In this document: piece after piece, positions 31,938-42,500 of the stretch
Numbering within the stretch: the stretch's first letter is position 1
Layout: every line of letters starts with the position of its first letter
Assembly (NCBI RefSeq): GCF_002099425.1
Contig: NW_018343991.1
Span: 12,157,001-12,221,000, forward strand
DNA length: 64,000 nucleotides
Source: Phascolarctos cinereus
Taxonomy: Eukaryota > Chordata > Mammalia > Diprotodontia > Phascolarctidae
Reading direction: 5' to 3'
Translations under genes and position numbers: made by a program
The notes under the pieces: generated by a model
Told to the model about the DNA's origin: nothing
Seen by the model: only the letters and a program-made list of their open reading frames with translations
The model's database searches: none

Positions 31938-32819
31938 TCATCAAGACATTTACCCTTCGGAAGTCTTTAGATGCCTCTCCAATTATTTCAAGTATCATTG
32001 ACAGTGGCTTAGCAATCACTTCCTCCATTTCTTTCAGTATCTGAGGTTGTAGTTTATCCAGGCCATGTGACTGGTACTCCCCAAAAGAAGCTAGATGATC
32101 TGAATATTTCCTTACTTGTTTTAGATATCAACTCCCTATTGGCCATTTTTGTTCGATCCCTTGCAGTCCCAAGATCACTCTTTTTAGCAGAGAAAATAGA
32201 AGCAAAGTATGAGTAACTCACTTCTGGACATCAGTTTCCTCATGTAAATACATGATCAAATGTCCAAGCTACTTGAAAATTTTGGGAATTAATCCAAAGA
32301 TCTAAATGATCTTCACGGTCCCTTCCAGTTTAATATTTGAGAATTTGCAGACACAGTCAGGTGAATGTGTTTGGTTCATTAGCTGACCTTGACAGGATAA
32401 TTATATGAAAATATACAAAATAAATACAAAGTGTTTCGAGAGAAGGTAGTTAGGGAGGAAACTAGCATTTTGGGGATCAGGAAGAGCCTCACCAAGAAGA
32501 AGAGTGCTAAGTCTTGTTCTGTTCGTGCCCAGGGGACAGAACTAGGAGCAATGAGCAGGCAGTGGTACAGGGAGATGATGGCTGTCTGTGGACTGAGCTA
32601 GTCATTTTGTGAGTGAGCTGAAGGAGCAGGAAACATGCTTCTCTGAAATGAAGGAGTCCTCAGATCATGGCAGGGCGGGAGGGGGAAGGGAGAGATGGTA
32701 ACAGATCACACCCATGTGGAAAGCCATAGCCCATTGCTACAATACAGTGGCCTATCAAGTATGGCTTTTATGGGTCACAGGAGAACTAAAGGTGACCTAT
32801 AGAACAGAGTAACACTTAG

Positions 32820-33060
32820 AACTAATTTGACAAGCACATGTTACACACTTACCGTGTGCCAGACACTGTTTTTGGTTTTGGGAATATAGACCGAATATAG
32901 TCCTTTCCTTTAAGAAGATTGCATTCCACCAGAGGCCATGTCCTACTGGCAAGACTAACTGAGTGGGGTTAATCTGGAGGAAGTGAGTTTTGAGCAAGGA
33001 GTCAAAGGAGGTAAGAAGACTACTGAATTACCAAAGGCATTGAGGAATGAATTCAACAAC
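32820..33060 (-). repeat. L2 LINE 3' end, reverse orientation
   Basis: ACACACTTACCGTGTGCCAG, ACACTGTTTTTGGTTTTGGG. The stretch 32230-32820 looks like more diverged L2 or nothing recognisable. Confidence 0.6.
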
Positions 33061-33071
33061 ACAGTTAATTA

Positions 33072-33318
33072 TGTTGTTGTTGTCGTTTAATCGTTTCAGT
33101 TGAGTCTGACTCTTTGTGACCCCATTTGGGGTTTTCTTGGCAAAGATACTGGAGTGGTTTGCCATTTCCTTCTCTAACTCATTTTGTGGATGAGGAAACT
33201 GAGGCAAACGGGGTTAAGTGACTTGCCTAGAGTCACACAGCTAATAAGTGTCTGAGGCTGGATTTGAACTCAGGTTTTCCTGACTCCAGGTCCAGCACTC
33301 TATTCACAGTGCCATTTA
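33072..33318 (-). repeat. Marsupial tRNA-derived SINE with RTE-type tail
   Basis: Reverse copy: GTGACCCCATTTGGGGTTTT, ACTGGAGTGGTTTGCCATTT, GAGTCACACAGCTAATAAGT. Confidence 0.9.
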
Positions 33319-33999
33319 GACTCAGGAATAATTTCAGGGAAGAGAGACTGAGAGCTCCAGATTTTGAATTGACTCAACACTGAGTAAATTTCATACATCC
33401 ATACAAACAGAGAAAGCATTGTCAGTGAAACAATTTACAACAGGCCAACAAACCAGGCAAAAGACATCTGGAAGGGATTTCAAAGGGACTGGAATTATCC
33501 TCTAACTTTCCCAGGAATATTACAGTAATTATCACTGCAGAAGCTTCTTGGAGCTGTTTGGATGCTTGCTTTATCTTAAAGGTTTTATATCAGCTGTTAG
33601 AATGAGAAGTCATTTGCACTAAGAATGCCATTTTCGTACTTAACACCTTCTGCTGAACTTCCCTCACCAAGTCAGTTATGAATGAGAGCCCTTCACAGCA
33701 TTTTAAACAAGAGAGATCATGGATTTAGAATCTGGAGGGACTTTGGCGGCCACTGAGTCCAACCTCACCATTTTACAGATGAGGAAATGGGCACAGAGAG
33801 GATAAGTGACTCAGCCATGGTCACACAATAAATGCAAGATGCCGAGTTGTGTAGAAAGTTGTAGAAGCTGAGGACAGCCATCTCTCTCCTTTCCAGCACT
33901 TGAGGAAAGGCTTTAGGGGAGAAGTGGGGCTTGATAAGGTATTTATATGACAAAAGAGAAATAACTTGGGGGTGGCAAAGGAAATAGAAAATCACAAAA

Positions 34000-34258
34000 T
34001 CTTAAGATTTGGAAGGGACCTTGGAGATCATTTGGTTAAAACTTCAAAATTTGCCCATTTTAAAATAGCCCTGACAAGGGGTCACCTAGCCTCTTCTTGA
34101 AGACTTCTGGGGATGGAGTAGCCCCAACTTCAGAGGTAGTTAATATCACCTCTGGATAGCTCTCTAATTGTTAGGAAGGTGTTCCTTGTACTGAGCAAAA
34201 TCCATCTTTCTTCAACATCTACCCCATTGCTCTTAGTTCTGTTGTCTGGGGAAAGGCA
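34000..34258 (-). repeat. CR1/L3 LINE 3' UTR fragment
   Basis: GGAAGGGACCTTGGAGATCA, CACCTAGCCTCTTCTTGAAG, GAAGGTGTTCCTTGTACTGA: antisense CR1/L3 order. Confidence 0.7.
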
Positions 34259-34279
34259 GACCAAGTCTTAATTCTCATC

Positions 34280-34500
34280 TCCTTCTACATTAAGTTCCTT
34301 CCTTCTTTAACTACTTCATATGTAACTAACTTGTCTTTAATCTCTGTGTATTCTGTATTTCCTTATAAATGAACACATCTCCTCTTATAGAATGTAAGCT
34401 CCTTGAGAGTAGGAATTGTTTCCTTCATTGTCTTTGTCCCTAGCACTTCTTGCAGAGCCTGTACATAGCAGGTGCTTAATAAATGCTTGTTGATTGATTC
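34280..34500 (+). repeat. L2 LINE 3' end
   Basis: AATGTAAGCTCCTTGAGAGT, GTACATAGCAGGTGCTTAAT, AAATGCTTGTTGATTGATTC. Confidence 0.85.
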
Positions 34501-34703
34501 CCCAAGAAAGCTCTTCAGATCCTTAAAGACAGCTATTAGGGCCTCTCTAAGTTTTCTATTTTCCAGGGTAAATAGTCTCAGATTCTTCCATTAATTATTT
34601 TAAGAGATCATTTATTTTTATTTTCAGTTTCAAACTTTTTCTCTTCCTCCACTATGCTCATTATACAAATGAAGTCTTGCATTAATTAATTCTTATGTGG
34701 TAT

Positions 34704-37390
34704 TTTTGAGGTCTAGGGGTGCTAAGAACCCCAAAATTCAATGGCAAACGATGTGAGTCTTGCCTCTAATGAATTCAACCTAAGCCTTCTTTCAGCCAGA
34801 GACTAGGTTTATTAGAACACCTGTTGAGGTGGGTGAGATTTTAAGAATCCACACTATTTGGTAATGCTTGTATTGACAAGCAGGCCAGACTCTTAAGGAA
34901 TCTGAGCACTTTAATGGAGGCAAGATGGACCTTAGGTATAGTGGTCAAGGAGTGTGCAATAGCTTGGGTGATTGGGAGATAACAAGAGAAGGACCCGGAA
35001 GGGCTGGGTACTCTAGGCAAATGCCCAACTATGACAAGATCAAAATATATTCCACATCATAGCTAGACTCAGAAATAGACAGATGGGTAACATTCCTTTT
35101 CAAAGGAGTATAATGGGGAAACTGAGCCAGGTGGATCCCATCTTAGACTGAGGCTAAAATTGTCCTCTCTGCTTTTCCTGATGCAGACCTCCCACCTGTA
35201 ACACACTCTTTCTGAGTAGCTTGTGACATTTCTCTCACATGGTAGATTACTGACTATTGATTATGGATGGATTATTATGATCCACCAGAAAACTCAAAAT
35301 AAAATCAGTTATGGTCCCATAAGCTTTTACCTCTAACATCAAGTTTCACTAATCACAGCTCAGGGAAAAGTTTTTCTAGGATTTACATCTCAAATTTAAA
35401 TTTATCCTAGTGTAAAAGCCAATTGTTAGAGATCATTTCTACGTACTTGCAAGTTCTCAGGAAGCCAAGTTCATTGTTTAAAAGTTGCTTAACATAACTA
35501 ATTCAAGAGTTTACAAATCTGAAACTTGAAATGAACCTGTTACCAATCAGGTGACTTCAATTTTGTTGGAAACATTTCTAAATTACATAGAAAATTAGCA
35601 TCTCATGATTAACATGTTAAAACTACATTGTTAAAAGAATAGGCTTACCCAAGTTTGGAGGCTGTCTGGCTTCTTTACCTTGACCCACCCCCCTTCCCTC
35701 TCTCCCTACCGCTGCTGGGGAATGGGTGGGGTGGGGGTGTTAAGCAGGATGTGCAGAACTTGAGTGATACTTCCAGGTTTTCTGGGTTGTCCCAGGGCCC
35801 AAGGCCATCACCAGTGGGGTCCATGCTGTAGCTGCTGTCCCTCCCCCACTCCTTCCATTTGCCAGGTGGGGGTGAGCAAATTTGAAGGTGGGGGAGGAAG
35901 AGTGAAACTCTCTTCTCCTTGTATCATCTGGGATGACAGGGGTTAACAGAAAAACCCAGGACTGTTTGCAGTCCCTGAACTGAGATACCCTCTTGACTCA
36001 AGGGAAGGGAGTAGGGGAAGGGAGTGACCAGGGTTGTAAGGAGATGTTTCAAAACTGTTTGATGATCAATCACAAAGCCTCCAGAATCTGCTAAGATGTT
36101 TTTAGCTGTTCTAACTTTTTCCTTTAGCCTTAGCCTGGTCAGAGCTGGGGCTACAAGAAGAAGAACCTTAATTTTTCTTTGAACTTTTACAATTTATCTT
36201 GCTCTTCTAGATCATAGAGGCCAGGCACAAAGCTTTCCTTTTCAAGGTCTTGCAGACCTGGAAAGCTTTTTCCTGTTCTAACCTACGGGTAAATCTCAGG
36301 GAAGTCCCACTGAGTCTGGCTGTGAGGATGTGGTGGCCATGAGGCCAGGAGAGAAGGGGGATCCTGCAGGCATAGGCATGGGGACAGGGAGTCCCTCTGT
36401 GAAGGAGGATCCAGGAGTGTAGAAGGAAAGGAGTAAATTAGCCTCAGGGAACAAAAAAGCACCTGCAGTTTTCCCAATTCCCTAGTGCCAAAAGAATTGA
36501 GAGAATTGGGCATATGCTTCAGAAGAGGGAGGCCATCCTTGTCCTCTATGCTGTGGAAGGTGTGCCCAGGTCCATGGCCTGAACCCGGAATCTTGAGAGT
36601 GTTAGGTGGAATTTGAGACAGCCTTGTAACTGCCTGACCTAATGGGACCTGAGAGGTCAGGCCCAAAAAGCAACTCCAAGTCTTCCTAGGTGCTTGGACA
36701 GCAACCTCAATTGCAGGGCGAGAAGGGATAGGGAGAGAGGGGAGGCTTACCTGCCTTCCAGTACTGGCTGGAGAGGAGCTTGAGATGAAGCAGTTTCCTA
36801 GTATCAGGGAACCAAAATGTTGAGGTCTAGGGGTGCTAAGAACCCCAAAATTCAAGGGCAAATGATGTGGGTCCAACCTCTAATGAATTCAACCTAAGCC
36901 TTCTTTCAGCCAGAGACAAGGTTTATTAGAACACTAGCTGAGGTGGGTGAGATTTTAAGAATTCACACTATTTGGTAATGATGGTATTGACAAGCAGGCC
37001 AGACCCTTAAGGAATCTGAGCACTTTAATGGAGGCAAGATAGACCGTATGTATAGTGGTCAAGGAGTGTGCAATAGCTTGGGTGACTGGGAAGTAACAGA
37101 AAAGGACCTGGAAGGGCTGGGTACTCTAGACAAATGCCAAGGACCTGGGCCACGTGGAAGGGGTCAAGATGGAATCAAGCAGCAGAGATCTAGGGTGGGG
37201 CCAGGGGCAGACAATGAGGGCCACAATGAAAGGGCAGTTGAAAGGATTAACTGGGAAGGGTGAGGTGCTCAGTTGAATGCCAGGAACCTGGGCCATGTGG
37301 GAAAATCCAGGGCCTTTTAGGGGTCCATCTTTGGGTCTTATCAGTGTGGCAGTCAAGTTTGGAATTTTAGGCAACACAGACAAAGCAACA
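34704..37390 (-). mobile_element. Broken LTR-retroelement fossil: two related LTR copies ~2.1 kb apart
   Basis: 34704-35026 and 36818-37139 are direct copies of one sequence (TGAGGTCTAGGGGTGCTAAG; GGAATCTGAGCACTTTAATG), by eye roughly 90% alike. The right copy appears to run on to 37390, giving TGTTG...CAACA ends. Its poly(A)-type signal (AATAAACC on the minus strand) and a primer-binding-site-like TGGTTCCCTGA next to it, as used with tRNA-Glu, both point to minus orientation. The 1.8 kb between the copies shows no recognisable gag, pol or env. Old and fragmentary; family not assigned. Confidence 0.65.
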
Positions 37391-37424
37391 GGTTAAGCTG
37401 ATAACTGGCCTGCATTATCATTTA

Positions 37425-37545
37425 GTCTCTCAATCAACAAGCATTTATTAAGTGCCTACTCTGTGCCAGGTGCTGTGCTAGATGCTAGGCATATAAAGAT
37501 AGAAATGAAATAGTTCCTGCCCTCAAGGAGCTTACATTCATATCT
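37425..37545 (-). repeat. L2 LINE 3' end, reverse orientation
   Basis: AAGCATTTATTAAGTGCCTA, TGTGCCAGGTGCTGTGCTAG, CCTGCCCTCAAGGAGCTTAC. Confidence 0.85.
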
Positions 37546-37961
37546 TCAATCTTCAGTCCCTTCATTATCCCGATCACTCTACCTGGCTATAGCAAATATT
37601 TAACAACAGCTAGCATTTGTGTAGTGCTTTAAGGTTTGCAAAGCACTTTATTTACAATAACCCTGGGAGGAAAGTGTTATTATTAAATCCTTTTTCCAAA
37701 TGAGCCAGTCAAGGCAGATAGAGTTTAAGTGATCCACGGTCACAGAGGTAATAAGCATCTGAAGTTGAATTTGAACTCAAGTCTTCCTGACTCAAAGTAC
37801 AGGGCTCTGTCCATGGTGTCATCTAGTGGTCTAACACACTTGTATAGGGCCTCCTATCATGTGGTTCCCAGATGGGAGTCTGACCAGGGTAGAACACCTA
37901 GACTCTCAGGGCTGGGAGGGACTTATACAACATTTATGCTTATCCCCTCATTATGTCGTTG

Positions 37962-38118
37962 TTGATTTGTTTCCGTTGTTTTCAACTCTTTGTGACTTCA
38001 CTTGGGGTTTTCTTGGCAAAGACCCTGGAATACTTTGCCATTTCCTTCCTTAGCTCATTTTACGGATGAGGAAACTGAGACAAATGTGGTTAAGTGACTT
38101 ATCCAGAGTCATACAACT
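37962..38118 (-). repeat. Marsupial tRNA-derived SINE, partial
   Basis: CTTCACTTGGGGTTTTCTTG, TTTGCCATTTCCTTCCTTAG, AAGTGACTTATCCAGAGTCA; the tRNA-like head is missing. Confidence 0.8.
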
Positions 38119-38129
38119 ATAGCTCCCCC

Positions 38130-38755
38130 TTGGCTATTTAGTGTTGCTGCCATATTCCATGGCATTCTATGTCTTTTCACCTTGACATTCAAGGCTCCTC
38201 ACGGTCTGACACCAATCTACCTATTCATACCGTTATCTTTCATCATTCCCCTTCTTCAGAGTCAGCCAGATTGTATTTCTCCCTACCCACCTCTGGACCA
38301 TTGATCATGGTGTTCCCTCTGGATCGTTCTCCCTCCCCTCTGCCTTGTGACATCCCAGCTGTCTTTCAGACCCAGCTCTTGTGATGTCTCCTCCATTAGG
38401 TCTTCTGTGGTTTCCCCAGATGGAAGTGATCATGGGATCCTTCCTTTCTTAGCACTACATACTCCCCTAACATGCTCATCATTCATCCACTTTGCATCAT
38501 ATTTGCCTCAATGTACTGGAAGTGCTTGAGGAGATTTTGTGAAAAGACACAGGAAAGCCTCACACAGGATGCGAAAATACTGATGGGTTGTAATCTGCAC
38601 TTGTGAAAGGAATGACTGTGTCAGTGAGGTCACCAGTCCAACAAAGTTTCCAAGCGTATTTGTTTATGTCCCATCTTATCACCCTAATTAGGCTTCACGT
38701 TCCTCAAGGGCAGGGGCTGAGTTGTGTTTATCTGACCCAGAACCGCACAGCTTGG
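38130..38755 (+). repeat. L2 LINE 3' region (left part), contains inverted-repeat arm A
   Basis: CCTTGACATTCAAGGCTCCT and CATTCATCCACTTTGCATCA are L2-like; CACGTTCCTCAAGGGCAGGG (38697) is the L2 3' end. The L2 end appears to resume at ~40170 (ATAGATGCTTAGTAATTGTT) after the hAT insertion. Confidence 0.65.
38139..38360 (+). repeat. Inverted-repeat arm A (222 bp)
   Basis: Matches the reverse complement of 39611-39832 with no gaps and seven differences by my count (about 97%). Both edges are sharp: the flanking sequence on each side differs at once. Confidence 0.9.
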
Positions 38756-39062
38756 CAGTAGGTAGGGGCCAAAATTAAAATACTTTTTCAGGCCACAGGT
38801 TTTTAGGGGCTCACTTTCCAAATAAAGGTATAATTAATGATTAAACTATTTTGCAAATAAACCATATTTTTAAAAAGGGAAATTTCAATTAATATAAATT
38901 AATGATATCTATTACTTAAGATTTTTGTTTATCATGAAATCATATTAATGTTAAAAAAATTACTTTGCTAAGCGGTACAAGTTTTAATACATTTTTCAGG
39001 TTTTCTTGCTGTTTACATTTAGTTAATGCGATGTATTACACGTCTTGTCAGCAATCAGTTTA

Positions 39063-39413
39063 TTATACTCCAGAATCATGTTTGAAATCAATTTCTTTAG
39101 AAATCTGAAAACTAACCTTAGTAGCCGCCTCATTTTCTGAGTTTACTTTCTTGAAAAACTGTTGTTCCCCTCTGAGATTTTTCAACAATTTGGCTGCTTT
39201 AATTTGTTTTTCATTGGTGTCCAATTTGCTTAAGTCAGGATATTTTGATTTGAAATGGTGTCTAAGACTGTATTCCTTTGGAATGGCTATTACTTCTTGG
39301 CAAACAAGACACAATATTTTGTCTCTCATGTAAGTAAACAAGTATCTATTTGTCCACTCCGGGTTTAGCACTCTGTGTTCTGATTCAATATTCTGTTTCT
39401 TTTTGTCACCCAT
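39063..39413 (-). pseudogene. hAT transposase N-terminus with BED zinc finger (116 codons, truncated)
   Basis: Starts MGDKKKQNIESEHRVLNPEW. The BED/C2H2-type finger is KILCLVCQEVIAIPKEYSLR: Cys35 and Cys38 are present, then His53, but the expected last His is Tyr58 (FKSKY). Residues ~78-108 (AAKLLKNLRGEQQFFKK, ENEAATKVSFQISKEI) match the segment after the finger in Charlie-type hAT transposases and their domesticated relatives (ZBED5, FAM200, GTF2IRD2). It then stops, far short of a ~550-residue transposase. Most likely a dead 5' fragment; a small domesticated BED protein is possible but unsupported. Confidence 0.75.
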
Positions 39414-39610
39414 TTTACAAAGTCACCCCAAAAACTTTTAATGTTAGAACCAAAAACTCTGCACAGCAACTGCTCACATACTAAGAAATACTGAACTGAG
39501 TGTCAGACCTTGGAGAGAGTCCAGACACTCACGGAACTTGGAGGGCCACACAGCCAGGGAGCGGAAGAAGCCCTCACATTATTGCGCCCATCGCATAGCA
39601 GGTGTCAACT

Positions 39611-39832
39611 AGCTGGGATGTCACAAGGCAGAGGGGAGGGAGAACGATCCAGAGGGAACAGCGTGATCAATGGTCCAGAGGTGGGTAGGGAGAAATACAA
39701 TCTGGCTGACTCTGAAGAAGGGGAATGATGAAAGATAATGGTATGAATAGGTAGATTGGTGTCAGACTGTAAGGAGCCTTGAATGTCAAGGTGAAAAGGC
39801 ATAGAATGCCATGGAATGTGGCAGCAACACTA
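39611..39832 (-). repeat. Inverted-repeat arm B (222 bp)
   Basis: Partner of arm A at 38139-38360, in opposite orientation, 1250 bp away. It lies upstream of the hAT BED ORF, between that ORF's leader and a CpG-rich segment, so it interrupts or was added to the transposon copy. Confidence 0.9.
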
Positions 39833-40244
39833 GGCGTGGGGCTGCACTCAATTTGTCCCTGTTCAATGCTAGTAATGACCAAGACCACATTGAAAACATA
39901 TGACTCTCGCTCTTCTCAGACTAGAGACAGACTGATAATGGTTGGTTGCTGCGGGTCACGTGATAAACAACAGAGCTTGCACAGTGGCAACCCACCTGCC
40001 AAGTTACACGACGGGCACAATTGTGACTAGTGGAAGGTGGGTTAAGCGGGGCGCAGACAGAGCACGCGTTACAGTTTTACTCTCTTTTGCATCCTCTATG
40101 GTTTTTGCCATCCAAAATCCTTTGGTGGTCTACGAGTGGTCCCAGGGGGGTATGTAGTGCAGGCCTGATCTAACCCTTGACAATAGATGCTTAGTAATTG
40201 TTTGACAAATGGATAATAGTAATAGATTACATTTAACAATATTA

Positions 40245-40560
40245 TAGATAAATTTCATTTTTTTATCACTTGCATTTCCCAGTTTATTCCTCCTTTTTTC
40301 CCACTCACAGAGAGCTAAAACTTATAAACAAAGAAAGCAGCTCAGAAAAGCAAACAAACATATGGAAAATGTTTGTCTTTATATATGGTGTCACATACTC
40401 ATAGTCTCCACCTCCACCAAGAAGGGAAGGAAGTGCATCCTCAGCTATTTTCTTTGGAGACAATCTCGGCTATTGTGACTTGGTGTCATTCAATTTCATT
40501 GTTTTGTTATTGTTATTATTTCCATTTCCATTGTTGTGATTGTTTTCCTGATTCTTCTCA
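40245..40560 (+). repeat. Marsupial L1 LINE 3' UTR fragment
   Basis: CACTCACAGAGAGCTAAAAC, TAGTCTCCACCTCCACCAAG, GTGCATCCTCAGCTATTTTC: the usual order of this L1 3' end. Confidence 0.75.
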
Positions 40561-40829
40561 CTTGGATGGATTAAGCGCCTACTATGTGCCACGCACTCTG
40601 CTAAGCTCTTTTACAAATATTATCTCATTTGATGCTCATAAAAACTCTGGGAGGTAAGAGCTATTATTATTCCCATTTTACAGTTGCAGAAACTGAGGCA
40701 GATAGAGTTTAAGGGATTTGTCCAGGATCACATAGTTAGTAAGGATCACACATTAGCTATGTCTAATTTGAACTCAGATCTTCCAGATCTTCCAGACTTT
40801 AGGGCCAGCATTCTATCCACTGATCCCCT

Positions 40830-41185
40830 TCACAGATTCCCAAAGTAGGCGATACTGCCCCCTGGGGAGCACTGGAGTAATCTAGGGAGTGGTGTTTTTT
40901 TTTTTGAAATGATGCAAATTTATTTATTTATTTTTTTGGTGAGGCAGTCAGGGTTGAGTGACTTACCCAGAGTCACACAGCTAGTGAGTGTTATGTGTGT
41001 GAGGCTGGATTTGAACTCAGGTCCTCCTGACTCCAGGGCCAGTGGGCTATCCACTGCATTGTCTAGCTGCCCCAAATGATGCAAATTAAAGAAAATGTCA
41101 GAGTTAAAGAAAGTAGATTTCCGGGGAGCGCTGAGTAATTTCTTTTTGAAAAGGGGGCGGTAGGCCAGATAAGTTTGGAACCTTT
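40830..41185. mobile_element. Non-autonomous hAT DNA transposon with nested SINE
   Basis: Terminal inverted repeats: TTCCCAAAGTAGGCGATACT...GCCCCC at the left and GGGGGCGGTAGGCCAGATAA...TTTGGAA at the right. A SINE splits it at 40921-41073. Confidence 0.7.
40921..41073 (-). repeat. Marsupial tRNA-derived SINE
   Basis: Reverse copy (GAGTCACACAGCTAGTGAGT; head ends GTCTAGCTGCCCC). A perfect 14-bp duplication AAATGATGCAAATT is at 40907-40920 and 41074-41087. Confidence 0.93.
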
Positions 41186-41187
41186 GC

Positions 41188-41400
41188 ACTCTGCTTTACA
41201 TCAGCTCACATGTCTTCCTGTGTGCCTCATATTCATGACTTCTTATAGCACAATGATATCTCATTGCATTCAGGTAATGGAATTTGTTTGGTCATTCCCA
41301 AAGTGATGGACATCTATCTACCTCGATCCCAGTTCTTTTCTCCTCCAAAAAGGGCCATTATATGAATATTTTGGTGTACATGGGGATCTTAAAAAAAAAA
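41188..41400 (+). repeat. Marsupial L1 LINE 3' UTR fragment
   Basis: TGTCTTCCTGTGTGCCTCAT, CACAATGATATCTCATTGCA, then a poly(A) run at 41391. Confidence 0.65.
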
Positions 41401-41989
41401 AAGAACAAATTTCTATAGTACTTTGTGATTTGTAAAACACTGCCCTTATGACAGTCCTGTGAGGTACCTAGCTAATAAAATTATTAATGTTCCCATTTTA
41501 TAGATGAGAAAGCTAAGGTCCAGAAAGAGAAAATGACTTACCTAAGGCAGATAGCTACTTGAGTCTAAGAGCAAGAGGGCTCAGAACTCAGGCCTTGTGA
41601 TTCCAAGATTAGCAGTCTTTCCACCATACCCTACTGAGTATGGGAAAGAAACCGAGGCCTGGAAAGGGACAATTAATTTACCCAGAGTGGTATGGTGCAT
41701 GGTAGAGCAGGGCTTAGAACCTAGGATTTCAGGATCCTTATGCAGTCTTTCCCTTCCACTGCATGGCATGTCTCTTCTCATCAACCAGGCTCCCAAACGG
41801 CCACTTTGAGGCTTCTCTCATCTATGTCTTCCCTGCTGGTTCTTTCCCTTAGGCCTGCTCCTCTTTTCTACTATTTTCTGCCTTGTCTTTGCCTGATAAT
41901 GGCAAGACACTACTTTCTTAAGTGCCTTAAAGTTTACAGAGAACCTCTCTCCCCACAATCCAGGATGGTGAGTAGTATAAATATTGTCA

Positions 41990-42135
41990 TTCCCACTTTA
42001 CAGATGAGGAAACTGAGGCCCAGAGAGGAAAAATGACTTGCCCGTGGTCATATAGATATCAAGTGTCAGAGCTGGGATGCAAACTCAGGTCTCCTAACTC
42101 CAAGTCCACTAATCTTTCCATCACACCACACTGCC
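41990..42135 (-). repeat. MIR SINE, reverse orientation, in the BPIFB3 upstream region
   Basis: TTTACAGATGAGGAAACTGA, GTCTCCTAACTCCAAGTCCA. A related copy precedes it at ~41490-41640. Confidence 0.75.
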
Positions 42136-42473
42136 TTGGGACTGAAATGTGACCAGTCGTAGGGTGGCAATATGTTCCACCAGTGGCAAAGCACCAGTTC
42201 TTTTAGAGCTGATTCCTGGAGGCAGGGGCTCATTGTTCTAGCATCCCTTCCAACAGCCATTACCTCTTACGAGAATCTCATAGCATTTGGCTCAGACCCA
42301 TAGGGCAACCGATCCGCTTTGAGTTACTCAATTGTTGGCTGACACTTTCTCCCCCAGAAGGAAGGCTTAGCCTGGGTCGATAGGAAAACCACAACTTACT
42401 GTTGACACCCTGATGGGTTTCTTGGCTATTCCCATCCTTTTGTATCTTCCCCATCCCCAGAGCTGTTAGTCCA

Positions 42474-42481
42474 TATAAAAA
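42474..42481 (+). promoter_or_regulatory. BPIFB3: TATA box of BPIFB3
   Basis: TATAAAAA, 27 bp upstream of CAGAGGAA (42501), the predicted start of transcription. It is arranged as in BPIFB6. Confidence 0.7.
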
Positions 42482-42500
42482 GCCTGGCACCCCAGTGCCC

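Larger units (their letters stand above)
28855..32225 (-). mobile_element. CR1/L3 LINE fossil, reverse-transcriptase part, interrupted by later insertions
   Basis: Three minus-strand pieces (28855-29342, 29570-29700, 31938-32225) are consecutive parts of one CR1/L3 LINE. The first, read on the minus strand, encodes a decayed form of the RT catalytic-site stretch (VDIAYPDLSKVFDK near 29190-29235, compared with YLDFSKAFD in the family). The gaps are filled by an L1 tail, a marsupial SINE-like repeat carrying an ERV LTR, and two further SINEs. The last interruption is bounded by GGACATTT / AGACATTT, a likely target duplication. The element is long dead. Confidence 0.75.
38756..40170 (-). mobile_element. 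hAT (Charlie/ZBED-like) DNA transposon remnant
   Basis: A minus-strand insertion into an L2 copy. The proximal part encodes a BED finger plus the following helical region (39063-39413). The left end may be CAGTAGGTAGGGGCC (38756). The far 5' part (39840-40150) is CpG-rich. Most of the transposase core (RNase H-like and dimerisation parts) is absent. The right edge and target duplication could not be fixed. Confidence 0.6.

Noticed and set aside
36283-36876. 197-codon minus-strand ORF
   Set aside because: It starts inside an LTR copy and runs through low-complexity Pro/Ser-rich sequence; no known domain and no splice context.
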